A program made the position numbers and the translations under genes. A DNA stretch of 64,000 bases, taken from Phycisphaerae bacterium. GTDB lineage: Bacteria; Planctomycetota; Phycisphaerae; SM23-33. This document shows, piece by piece, positions 19,201-27,700 of the stretch. The stretch spans positions 1 through 64,000 of the forward strand of contig JADHXQ010000004.1 of assembly GCA_016782885.1 (NCBI GenBank). The letters are read 5' to 3'. The notes under the pieces were generated by a model. That model did no database searches. It saw only the letters and a list, made by a program, of their open reading frames with translations, and was not told the DNA's origin. Each line of letters opens with the position of its first letter. Position 1 is the stretch's first letter.

Positions 19201-19412
19201 GCTTCCAGGCCCTGGACCATGTAACGCTCATTCACGCGAAGCGCTGCGGTCGTCTTTCCGTCACCAGCGCCCAAGTGGACGATGAGTCCGCCTCTAACGC
19301 CGCTGTCGGAGACAATGCTATCAGCATCAGCAACTGAGGCACAGTATATAAGCAGGACAACAACGACAAGACTTCCTCTAATGGTTCGAGTCTGCATGTT
19401 CTTAACTTTCAT
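16230..19412 (-). CDS. Exported methyltransferase-like domain fused to PQQ-type propeller
   Basis: 1060 aa. Signal peptide about 1-30. Residues 40-140 have the order of a class I SAM methyltransferase ('LIVHLGAGDGKTT' as motif I, 'VQGLEADAAKVAIAR' as motif II, 'EVMRVLAPRGVAMIGG' near motif IV-V). Residues about 150-1060 form PQQ-like propeller blades ('ALDAESGKVLWKA', 'ALDAVTGKEAW', 'CLRASDGELAW'). Conserved with the two paralogues (46796-50053 and 55488-58721) is a cluster C485, C522, H538, C540, C542. A Lys/Arg-rich insert at about 386-404 is unique to this copy. It leads towards a GH29 gene on the same strand (41-nt gap from upstream stop to this start). Function unknown; an exported methyl-transfer reaction seems unlikely. 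Confidence 0.85.
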   Translation of the reverse strand: MKVKNMQTRTIRGSLVVVVLLIYCASVADADSIVSDSGVRGGLIVHLGAGDGKTTAALRVNERYMVQGLEADAAKVAIARNRLHKEGVYGPVSIRQWSGSVLPYAGDLVNLLAADSLGTVPMSEVMRVLAPRGVAMIGGKKTIKPWPKDMDEWPQYLHDSSNTRTAGDTRVGPPRRLRWHAGPWWSRSHEFTSSVATMVTGNGRIFYVFDQGLSGITEKPIPERWTLIVRDAHSGVLLWKKSLPDWGSQVWRSTSLRGIPRGVMRRLAVDGDKLYITLGFSSPISVLDAASGELLKTFERTDRTDELVMYGDTILARIRAGAENSLMLLDKLTGKTLWRTREPHVSQHSLAVNDHGVFYHAGNIVTRRSLADGRRKWAVDLAAPAPKKQEPAKGKRKRKPRTGRGGSLVLADTKVLIHGPGNKLWALDAESGKVLWKAAGGGRDLFVAHGKAWQNYLSGVDLETGKTVAKVDTTNIFSKGHHPRCYKSRATTNYVISPNRGTEFISMTGGESCQNDWLRGPCSYGVLPSNGLLYVAPHPCLCYGGVMLLGFNALATIDKNETTPAFGGKLIKGPAYGAATSKATSPTDWPTYRRDARRTGASPVAMSGKMSRQWRQKIGGRLTPPVFAYGKLFISAKSRQRLIALDAVTGKEAWAFTPDGRVDSPPTIYNGQVLFGCGDGWVYCLRASDGELAWRVQAAPVERMIVVEDQLESPWRVHGSVLIHKGLAYATSGRSTYLDGGIRVYAINPKTGDVVHKKRIDTTSATRKDAEGKPFNPAFHIEGAHSDILVSEGGYIYLSQIKFDSSLKRMEVPYVKPNPKLTGIDIRNKPYTVPGYQTQKNGRKDYSTFASAEIRRGHNGDRRMGLHLLNKSSFLDDTYYNRTYWMYGKDWPGFQHAHRAAKSGQILVVGPRNTYAVQSFPSRDRLTPRMNPGTKGYLLLADKNDVEPVLDYAAHDKDKGIGYTRSEDPVWFKWVKLRITAMTLAGDTLFVAGPPDIFDPTDPMASFEGRKGVQLWAVSTKDGEKLSEIRLPALPIFDGMITAGGKLFVVLRDGGVICLK

Positions 19413-19453
19413 TCTGACCGACCTTCATCAAGTTCATTTAAGCCTTTACCGTC

Positions 19454-20857
19454 CTACTTGGCGGGTTTCCTTGGCGGAGCCTCAACGTCAATTTCGCCCT
19501 CAACTTCAAGCACGATGACCGCTACTTTCTCAGCGAGCAAGCCCGCGGGAAGAGTGATCATGTTCGTCTGCTTGTCGATGCGGCGTTTGAGAGGCGTCTT
19601 CTTCGCGTCGCCCAGAACGCAGGCGCCCGCGATCTTGTTCTTGAGGCCGGGCAGGGAGATCTCGCCGCTCTGCCTGCCCCACACGTGCAGGAATATCTTC
19701 GATCCTTTGGCGGTGCATGTACCCCACGGGAACTTCCTCGGCCAGAACGGGCTGTGCGAAGTCCCGTAGATCGCCTCGCCGTTGGTTTTCAACCACTTGC
19801 CGATCCGCACCAGCCGATCCTGCATGATCACGGGTATTCGCCCGTCGGCGGTCGGACCGACGTCCAGCAGCAGGTTCCCGCCGTTTCCGCACACGCGAGA
19901 GAGCATCTTTATGAGCGTGTATTCAGAGTCGTAGGCGTCGATCCCCTCGTTGCGGTTGTACCCGTAGCTGTGCCCGATCCCGCGGTCCTCCTGCCACGGA
20001 TGCTTTGGCGAAAACTTCCCGCCGCCGTACTCGCTGGAGTAAACGTCTCCGTGTTTGCGGCGCGTCTTGCCCCAGCGATCGTTAGTGACCACGTAGTCCC
20101 TGCACGGCGATTCGTTGTAAAGCCATGTCGCCATCTCAAACGATCGCCACACCTTGTAGTCGGCCTCCCACTCACCGTCCAGGAAGATGAACCAAGGTTT
20201 GAACTTCGTGACCACATCCTTGAACTGCGGGTGCAGGTGCTCGGTAACGTACTTCGTGCGGTCGGTCAGGTACAGCGGGTGATACCACTCGTAGAGCGAG
20301 TAATAGATACCCATCTTCAGTCCGCGCTTCTCGCCCGCGTCGAACAGTTCGCGGAGCACGTTGCGCTTCGGGCCGACGACGGTGGCGTTCCACTTGTCGG
20401 TGGTCTTCGTCTTGGAATACGGCGAGTCCCACAAGCAGAATCCGTCGTGATAGTTCGCCGTCGTCACCACGTACTTCGCGCCGCTGCGGGCGAATATCTC
20501 GCACCAGTAGTCGGGCTTGTAGAGTTTGGCGGTGAGCTGCTCGGCAAATTTTTCATATGGGAAATCCTTACCGTACATCTTCTCGTGGAACTTCTGGACG
20601 GCTGAGCCCTTTTTCTTCGAGCGGTTCCAGTACCACTCGGCGTATCCGCGGTCGACCCAGGACGGCACGGAGTATGGGCCCCAGACCACAAAGATACCGA
20701 ACTTCGCCTCGTTGAACCATCCGGGCAGCGGTCGGGAATCGATTGACTCCCACGTGGGCTTGTACTTTTTTGAAGGCTCGGCGCCGCGGACTCCGTCCGC
20801 ACACGTCGCAATCACAACCAACCCCGCAATCACCCAGTATTTCGATACTCTTATCAT
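19454..20857 (-). CDS. Exported GH29 alpha-L-fucosidase
   Basis: 467 aa, usual GH29 length. Signal peptide about 1-25. Removes alpha-linked fucose from glycan ends, probably in the periplasm or outside. GH29 signatures: 'KFGIFVVWGPYSVPSW' at 52-67, 'YHDGFCLWDS' at 136-145, the nucleophile D227 in 'FIFLDGEWE', and 'GNGGNLLLDVGPTADGRIP' in the last third, which closes the barrel. C-terminal beta-sandwich follows. GGGAG stands 7 nt before the ATG at 20857. It lies in a run GH62, GH29, PQQ fusion on one strand, gaps 53 and 41 nt, which looks like one operon. Confidence 0.93.
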   Translation of the reverse strand: MIRVSKYWVIAGLVVIATCADGVRGAEPSKKYKPTWESIDSRPLPGWFNEAKFGIFVVWGPYSVPSWVDRGYAEWYWNRSKKKGSAVQKFHEKMYGKDFPYEKFAEQLTAKLYKPDYWCEIFARSGAKYVVTTANYHDGFCLWDSPYSKTKTTDKWNATVVGPKRNVLRELFDAGEKRGLKMGIYYSLYEWYHPLYLTDRTKYVTEHLHPQFKDVVTKFKPWFIFLDGEWEADYKVWRSFEMATWLYNESPCRDYVVTNDRWGKTRRKHGDVYSSEYGGGKFSPKHPWQEDRGIGHSYGYNRNEGIDAYDSEYTLIKMLSRVCGNGGNLLLDVGPTADGRIPVIMQDRLVRIGKWLKTNGEAIYGTSHSPFWPRKFPWGTCTAKGSKIFLHVWGRQSGEISLPGLKNKIAGACVLGDAKKTPLKRRIDKQTNMITLPAGLLAEKVAVIVLEVEGEIDVEAPPRKPAK

Positions 20858-20910
20858 TTGCGTTCTCCCTGCAATTGCGTTCGTACGAAGTGATTGTATC
20901 CAACAGGAAG

Positions 20911-21966
20911 CTATTGGTCCATCGACTTGACAGGCGTGAGCATTCCGATTCGCCAGGGAATGGCTCCGTAGTTCTTGCCCGCCTTTTCCTTCTGCAGCGC
21001 ACCCTGGAAGATGAATCGAAGGTTCTTCGGATCGACCAGCAGCGTCTGGTCATAGCCCTTTCGGATGAGTTCACCGTGGCTGATATTGTCGGTCCATGCA
21101 GCAACGCCGTCGGCTGGGCGGATATTGGGCAAGCCTGCAAACGGCTTTCGCCGACCGTCTGAGGCCTCGGTCCACTTTCCGTCCAGGCGGTCGGCGAGGT
21201 AGGCTTTGTAGTATCGCCTGCTACCGGCCTGGGCTTCGATTACGGTGAGGTACTTGTCAGTCCCGCTGAGTTTGTAGGTATGGCTGGCTTCGAAGATGTC
21301 GGCGCGGAGCGCCAGCACCAGATCTCCGAATCCGTGCGGGAAATCCTCCAGCTTCGCCGACATCCGCCACATCTTGCCATTGAGGCTGGTGATGAACAGG
21401 TACGCTCGCTTGCTGTCGCAGATCATCCAGTAGTCCAGCCCCCCTTCCTTCCTGGTGTCTTCAGAGTCGTTGCGGAAGACCGAACCGGGCTTTGTCCAGG
21501 ATTTCGGATCGGCGATGTCAGTGGTGGTGGAAAACGCGATCTGCATCTTCCTCTTGCCCTTCACGCCAAGCTGATAGATCAGATACCACTTCTTGTGCGG
21601 AGTGAAGAAGAAGACCTGCGGGGCGCAGTAGTACTTGCTGTCGGTGAGCTTCAGGATTGTGCGCTTGGAGTTGTGGGCCTTTCCCCAAGTCTCGAACGAG
21701 CAGTACTCAATAGCCGACATCCCCTTGAGCTTTACCGTCATGAACACGTGCCACTTGCCCTTGAAGAAGACAACCGTCGGATCCTTCTGGGCGCGGCTGG
21801 GAAGTTCGTCGCGCTTCTCCGGAGAGATCAATGGCGCCGAGTACTTCCAGGTCGATGGCGGCTTGAAAGATGCCTGGCCGGATTCCTCGCGGGAAATCGA
21901 CAATCCGGCGACAAGCAAGACACAGGAAACAGCTAGTACAACGGACAGAGTGATCTTAGCGTTCAT
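20911..21966 (-). CDS. GH62 alpha-L-arabinofuranosidase
   Basis: 351 aa with signal peptide about 1-24. GH62 enzymes remove arabinofuranose side chains from arabinoxylan or arabinan and use a five-bladed propeller. Signature segments in order: 'KDPTVVFFKGKWHVFMT' from 61 (probable base D62), 'YYCAPQVFFFTPHKKWYLIYQ' around 112-132, 'LDYWMICDS' at 177-185 (D178 or D184 as pKa modulator), and 'FEASHTYKL' with general acid E226. GH43 is the main alternative, but the 'CAPQVFFF' and 'FEASHTYK' motifs are specific. AAGGAG precedes the ATG. First gene of the apparent GH62-GH29-PQQ unit. Confidence 0.87.
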   Translation of the reverse strand: MNAKITLSVVLAVSCVLLVAGLSISREESGQASFKPPSTWKYSAPLISPEKRDELPSRAQKDPTVVFFKGKWHVFMTVKLKGMSAIEYCSFETWGKAHNSKRTILKLTDSKYYCAPQVFFFTPHKKWYLIYQLGVKGKRKMQIAFSTTTDIADPKSWTKPGSVFRNDSEDTRKEGGLDYWMICDSKRAYLFITSLNGKMWRMSAKLEDFPHGFGDLVLALRADIFEASHTYKLSGTDKYLTVIEAQAGSRRYYKAYLADRLDGKWTEASDGRRKPFAGLPNIRPADGVAAWTDNISHGELIRKGYDQTLLVDPKNLRFIFQGALQKEKAGKNYGAIPWRIGMLTPVKSMDQ

Positions 21967-22013
21967 AGCTTTGGCTCCTTTCCGTCAACGCCCGACATTC
22001 TACCACGAAATCG

Positions 22014-22030
22014 AAACCAGTTCTTGGTTT
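22014..22030. promoter_or_regulatory. 17-bp palindrome, possible operator
   Basis: AAACCA-N5-TGGTTT between divergent GH62 and Gfo/Idh/MocA genes. It overlaps the candidate -35 box at 22028-22033 and lies 48 nt from the GH62 start. The placement suits a repressor or activator site, but arms of this length also occur by chance. Confidence 0.35.
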
Positions 22031-22056
22031 ATTCAAGGCATCAGTCAGGATACAAT
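22028..22056 (+). promoter_or_regulatory. Candidate promoter of the Gfo/Idh/MocA-DUF1080 operon
   Basis: TTTATT at 22028-22033 and TACAAT at 22051-22056, spaced 17 nt, 29 nt before the ATG at 22086. The -35 match is weak, as expected for a regulated promoter. Confidence 0.35.
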
Positions 22057-22085
22057 CATCGCGACCAGAGATGATGGAACCAACT

Positions 22086-23363
22086 ATGAAGCCTGACAAA
22101 CTTGTCCGGAGACGAACGTTTCTGAAAGGCGCAGCGGTCGGTCTGGCCGCTGCGAGCATCCCCACCATCATTCCATCCAACGCTCTGGGCAAGGACGGCT
22201 CCGCGGCGCCAAGCGACAGGATCGTGCTCGGCGGCATCGGTGTCGGCCGGCGCGGACGGTACGTCCTGGGCCGCATGCTCGCCGAGAAAGGCGTGCAATT
22301 CGTCACCGCCTGCGATGTGCAGGCATCCCGCCGCCAATACGTCAAGGACATGGTCGACGGAAAGTACCGCAACAAAGACTGCGTGATGTATCGCGACATG
22401 TTCGAACTGCTCGGGCGCAAGGACATTGATGCCGTTCTGATAACCACCGGCGACAACTGGCACGCATTGGCGTCGATACTGGCGGCCAAGGCCGGCAAGG
22501 ATGTCTACTGCGAGAAGCCCTGCGGGATGATGTTCGGCGACTGCCAGGACCTGGCCGACACGATGAATCGCTACTCTCGCGTCTTCCAGGCCGGTACGCA
22601 GAGACGGTCCATAGGCAATTTCCAGTTCGCCGTTCACCTCGCACGCAGCGGGAAGCTGGGCAAACTCCACACTCTGCACGCATCGATCAACCGGCTGAGT
22701 GTCAGTCATGCCTGGCTGCCGGCCCAGCCCGAGCCGGACAAGGACGTCTGCGACTGGGACCGCTGGCTGGGCCCGGCGCCGTGGCGCCCTTACAACGCGC
22801 GTTACGTCCAGGGCGGGTGGCACGGTTACGTCGACCTTAATGCCGGCGCCAGGCTGCTGGATTGGGGCTCGCACACCGTAGATCTATGCCAGTGGGCCAA
22901 CGACGCTGATGATACCGCGCCGATAACATACGAACCCCACGGCGGCACAATCAACGCGAAATACGCCAACGGCGTCAAACTGGTGATACGGCCCGATAAA
23001 TGGCTCGGCCTGGGAACATGCCCGGTCCGTTTCGAGGGCGACGAGGGCTGGGTCGAAACCGGCGACACCGGAGCGATCAAACTGCACCCGGCATCGCTGA
23101 TGGGAGAGCGAAAGCGTTATCTGCGGCGGGGAACGGACCCGGCAAGTCACGCGAGCGATTTCTTCGACTGCATCAGATCGCGAGGTCTAACTGCGGCCAA
23201 TGCCGATGTAATGAGGCATGCGCACGTGGCCTGCCACGCGGCGGCCATCTCATGGCGACTGGGGCGAAAGCTCACGTTCGATCCCGCTAAGGAGGTTTTC
23301 ATCAACGACAAAGAAGCCAATCGCATGCGTACCCGCGCCAAACGCGCTCCGTGGCACGCATGA
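22086..23363 (+). CDS. Tat-exported Gfo/Idh/MocA oxidoreductase, copy 1
   Basis: 425 aa. Twin-arginine leader 'RRRTFLKG' then a hydrophobic stretch, so it is exported folded with NAD(P) already bound. Rossmann motif 'GIGVGRRG' near 50 and the 'CEKPCG' segment that carries the usual catalytic lysine region. The family oxidises sugar hydroxyls; the related GH109 family cleaves alpha-GalNAc by transient C3 oxidation, and is an alternative. Start placed at 22086 by analogy with copy 2; upstream ATGs at 22071 and 22074 lack a better ribosome site. Copy 2 follows after 41 nt and is closely similar throughout, so this is a tandem duplication. Confidence 0.88.
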   Translation: MKPDKLVRRRTFLKGAAVGLAAASIPTIIPSNALGKDGSAAPSDRIVLGGIGVGRRGRYVLGRMLAEKGVQFVTACDVQASRRQYVKDMVDGKYRNKDCVMYRDMFELLGRKDIDAVLITTGDNWHALASILAAKAGKDVYCEKPCGMMFGDCQDLADTMNRYSRVFQAGTQRRSIGNFQFAVHLARSGKLGKLHTLHASINRLSVSHAWLPAQPEPDKDVCDWDRWLGPAPWRPYNARYVQGGWHGYVDLNAGARLLDWGSHTVDLCQWANDADDTAPITYEPHGGTINAKYANGVKLVIRPDKWLGLGTCPVRFEGDEGWVETGDTGAIKLHPASLMGERKRYLRRGTDPASHASDFFDCIRSRGLTAANADVMRHAHVACHAAAISWRLGRKLTFDPAKEVFINDKEANRMRTRAKRAPWHA

Positions 23364-23404
23364 CATAACACGAAATGAACATCCCACTAAAGATGGAGAC
23401 AACT

Positions 23405-24703
23405 ATGAAGCCCAGACAACCCATTTACAGGCGAACGCTCCTGAAAGGCTCGGCACTCGGCCTTGTCGCCGTGAGCGGTCCCACTATCATCCCATCAACC
23501 GTTCTGGGCAAGGACGGCGCCACTGCGCCAAGCGACAGGATCGTGCTGGGGGCGATCGGTATCGGCCCGCGCGGGCGCTACGTGCTGGGGCGAATGCTCG
23601 AAGAAAAAGGCGTGCAGTTCGTAGCCATCGCCGACGTTCAAAAATCACGTCGAGAGTACGTCAAGCAGATGGCCGACAGGAAGTACGGTAACAAGGACTG
23701 CGTGATGTATCGCGACATGTTTGAACTGCTCGGGCGGAAGGATGTCGATTCGGTGCTGATAGCCACCGGCGATCACTGGCACGCGCTGGCGTCGATATTG
23801 GCGGCCAAGGCGGGCAAGGATGTCTACAGCGAGAAACCCTGCGGGATCACGATCGGCGACTGCCGGGAACTCGCCGACACGATGAATCGCTACGGTCGCG
23901 TGTTCCAGGCCGGCACGCAGAGGCGATCGGTGGGCAACTTCCAGTTCGCCGTTCACCTCGCCCGCAGCGGGAAGCTTGGCAAGCTCCACACGCTGCACGC
24001 GTCGATCTACAAACTGCGCATCAATCATTCGTGGCTGCCCGCCCAGCCCGAGCCGGACAAGGACATCTGCGACTGGGACCGCTGGCTGGGCCCGGCGCCG
24101 TGGCGTCCGTACAACGCGAGTTACGTTCATGGCAGATGGCGCGGTTATGCGGACTTCGACTCCGGCGCCACGCTGCTGGACTGGGGCGCCCACACCGCCG
24201 ATCTCTGCCAGTGGGCCAACGACGCCGATAACACCACGCCGCTGACGTACGAACCTGTCGAGGCCGGCGCGATCATCGCCAAGTACGCAAACGGCGTGAA
24301 ACTTATCATGCGCCCCGGCGGATTCCGCGGCGAGGGTAACTGGCTCGGTCTGGGGACCTGCCCGGTGCGGTTCGAGGGCGACGAGGGATGGGTTGAAACG
24401 GGCGACAGCGGCGGGATCAAGCTGCACCCGGCCTCGCTGATGGGCGAACGGAAGCGATATCTGCGGAGAGGAACCGATCCGGCCGGGCATACGAGCAACT
24501 TCTTCGACTGCGTGCGGTCGCGGGCCTTGACGGCGTGCAACGCTGACGTCATGCGACATTCGCACCTGGCGTGTCATGCAGCCGCAATCGCCTGGCAGCT
24601 CGGGCGAGAGGTCACGTTCGACCCCGCCAAGGAGGCCTTCGTCAACGACGAAGAGGCCAATCGCATGCGAACCCGCGCCAAACGCGCTCCGTGGAAGGCA
24701 TAA
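23405..24703 (+). CDS. Tat-exported Gfo/Idh/MocA oxidoreductase, copy 2
   Basis: 432 aa, tandem duplicate of the preceding gene. Tat motif 'YRRTLLKG', Rossmann 'GIGIGPRG', 'SEKPCG' catalytic segment, and long shared blocks such as 'CDWDRWLGPAPWRPYNA'. It differs by an insertion near 'MRPGGFRGEGNWLG'. GGAG lies 6 nt before the ATG at 23405, which fixes the start. Like copy 1 it should oxidise a sugar outside the cytoplasm, regenerating or retaining NAD(P). The two copies may act on different sugars or form a hetero-oligomer. The DUF1080 gene follows after 30 nt, which supports a shared 3-keto-sugar pathway (inference). Confidence 0.9.
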   Translation: MKPRQPIYRRTLLKGSALGLVAVSGPTIIPSTVLGKDGATAPSDRIVLGAIGIGPRGRYVLGRMLEEKGVQFVAIADVQKSRREYVKQMADRKYGNKDCVMYRDMFELLGRKDVDSVLIATGDHWHALASILAAKAGKDVYSEKPCGITIGDCRELADTMNRYGRVFQAGTQRRSVGNFQFAVHLARSGKLGKLHTLHASIYKLRINHSWLPAQPEPDKDICDWDRWLGPAPWRPYNASYVHGRWRGYADFDSGATLLDWGAHTADLCQWANDADNTTPLTYEPVEAGAIIAKYANGVKLIMRPGGFRGEGNWLGLGTCPVRFEGDEGWVETGDSGGIKLHPASLMGERKRYLRRGTDPAGHTSNFFDCVRSRALTACNADVMRHSHLACHAAAIAWQLGREVTFDPAKEAFVNDEEANRMRTRAKRAPWKA

Positions 24704-24733
24704 CATCACACCCCCCGCCCGAAAGGCGACACC

Positions 24734-27700
24734 ATGACAATCAAACGATACATATGCATCACTATAATACTGGCGGCGATAACGCCCATATACGCCCGGG
24801 ACGCGAGCCTCCAGAACGTCGACGAGCAGAAACTCATCGCCGTGCTGAAATCCGACGCACCGCTCTACAACAAGACCCAGGCGTGCCAGAAACTGGCGAT
24901 TTTCGGAAGCGAAAAGGCGGTCCCCGTACTGGCTGGTCTCCTCGGCGACAAGGCGATGGGCGACTACGCGCGGATCGCTCTGGAGCCGATGAAATTCCCA
25001 AGCGTAGACAAGACGTTCCGCGACGCACTGGGCAAACTCAAAGGGCGACTGCTTGCCGGCGTGATCACTTCGATCGGCGTTCGGCGCGACGCCAAGGCCG
25101 TCGGCGATTTGAAGATGCTCGTAAGTGACAAGGATAAGGATATCGCCCTTTCAGCTCTGGCGGCGCTTGGTCGCATCGCCAGCGATGAGGCCACTAACGC
25201 CATCATCCAAACACTCACCGGGAGCCCCGCTGCGCTCCAAACACCCGCCGCCGACGCAGCCCTCGTCGCCGCCAAAATCCTGTTGGACGCAGGCAAGCAG
25301 GACCAGGCCGTGGGCCTATACGATGCGGTCGGCAAGGCCGACGTCCCCGCCTACGTGCGAACATCGGCAGTCTACGGCGCGATTCTCGCCCGCGGGGCCA
25401 AGGGCCTCCCGCTGCTGGTGAAACAACTCAAGAGCAAGGATCCCGCGCTGACAGCCATTGCGCTTCGCGCCGCCAGAGAACTGCCCGGGGCTGAGGTCTC
25501 GGCGAAACTGGCGGTCGAAATGGGCAAGTCGCCTCCCGCCATCCAGGCAATGTTGATCAAGACGCTGGTCGACCGCGGCGACCCCGGCGCCCGCAATGCC
25601 ATCGCCGCCCTGGCATCCAGCAAGACCGCGGCAGTGCGTTTGGAATCGCTGAAGGCCCTCGGACGAATCGGCGATGCGGAGGCGATACCGGTTCTCCTGA
25701 AATACGCCGACTCCGAAGGTGAAGAAGCGACTGTCGCACTGGTCTCGATGCGCTCGATCGACGGCGAAGGTGTGGGCGCGGCGATATTGAAAGGCCTGCC
25801 CGACGCCAAGGGCGATCTGAAAACCGAGTTGATCTCCGTGCTGTCCGACCGGCGCTACGCGCCCGCCGCCAAATCCATTCTCGCCGAAGCCGACACAAAC
25901 TCCGAATCCCTGGCCCGGGCCGCCTTCAAAGCCATCGGCGTGCTTGGAGCCCCCGGCGACATCCCCGCGATAATAAAGATCATGCCCGCCAACGGCAGCA
26001 GTTCTGCGGCCCAGGCGGAAGGTTCAATCGTCGCACTGGCCGCAAAAATCTCCGACCCGTCCAAACGCGCCGATCCGGTCCTGGCCGCCCTGGCCTCTGA
26101 GAAGAAGCCGGGGCGGCAGGCAGCCCTGGTTCGCATACTCGGCAAGATCGGAGGCGATAAGGCCCTCGCCGCCGTCGTCAAGTCAGACAGCACCGGCGCC
26201 GCCGTCCGCGCGCTGGCAGGTTGGCCCGACGGTAAGGCCGCCGGACCGCTCCTGAACATCGTCAAGAACACCGGAGACAAGACGCATCGCATCCTGGCGC
26301 TGCGGGGATACATCCGCCTGCTTGGGCTCGACCCAAACACGCCCGTTCAGAAATACGCCGAAGCGCTCGAACTGGCCAAGCAGCCGGAAACGAAAAAGCT
26401 CGTCCTCAGCGGAATCGCGGGCGTCGCCCACAGCGATGCGCTGAAACTTGTAATCCCGCTGCTCGATGACAAGACGGTTCGAGGCGAGGCGGCCTTGGCG
26501 GCGGTGAATATCGCTCTCGCCACGATGGGCGCCGATCGCGACCAGGCTCGCACCGCGATGGAGAAGGTTCTGGCAGCGTCGAAAGGCAAACCCGTCGCCG
26601 CCGAGGCACAACGTGTTATCAGACAGATCGACGCGTTCGGCAATTGCATCGCCGCCTGGCGGATCACCGGACCGTACATGAAGAAAGGAGCGAACTACGA
26701 GAAACTGTTCAACATCCCGTTCGCCCCCGAATCGCCCGAAGCCAAGGGCGTTGTGTGGCGGACGCTCTCGGCGGGGACCGATCCCAAGCGCCCCCCGATT
26801 GTCGACCTGAAAAAAGCCATCGGCGGCGAGCAAAACGCCGCTTATGCACTGACGTGGATCCACAGCGAAAAGGCGACCGACGCCAGACTCGATCTCGGCA
26901 GCGACGACGGGATCAAGGCCTGGCTTAACGGGAAACTCGTTCACGCCTTGAGCGCCCCGCGAGCGGCGATCCCCTACACCGACAAGGCCCCGATCAAGCT
27001 GAAAGCCGGCTGGAACCCGCTGCTGCTGAAGATCACCCAGAACCAGGGGCCCTGGGAATTCTGCGCTCGGATCACCACCCGCAGAGGCCAGGGGGATCCT
27101 GTTCCAGGCGTAAGCGCCGACTGCATACATGAAGGCGACTGGACATTGCCCGCGGCGGCAACGCCGGCGCCTGCAAAGAGCGTCAAATACGCACTGGCGG
27201 GCAAGCCCGTGCGAATCTTCGACGGCAAGACGTTCGACGGATGGGAAGGCAATCTCAAAGCGTTCCGCATAGAAGACGGTGCGGTCGTCGGCGGAACGCT
27301 CAAAGCCAAAATCCCCCGCAACGAATTCCTCTGCACGAAGAAACGGTACGCAAACTTCGAACTGCGGCTGAAGGTCAAACTCGCCGGGGGAAAGGGCAAC
27401 GCGGGGATACAGATACGCTCCATCCGGATCCCCAATCATCACGAAATGCGCGGCTACCAGGCGGACATGGGCGGCGGCTGGTGGGGCTGCCTGTATGACG
27501 AATCGCGCCGCGGCGTTCTGGTCCGGGCCGACAAGGAAGCTCTGGCCAAGGTCCTCAAGCGCGACGATTGGAACGAGTACGTCATCCGGTGCGCCGGACC
27601 GAGAATCCAACTGTTCATCAACGGTTTGAAGACCGTCGACTACACCGAGAAGGACGCAAAGATCCCCTCAAACGGAATAATCGGCCTGCAGATCCACGGC

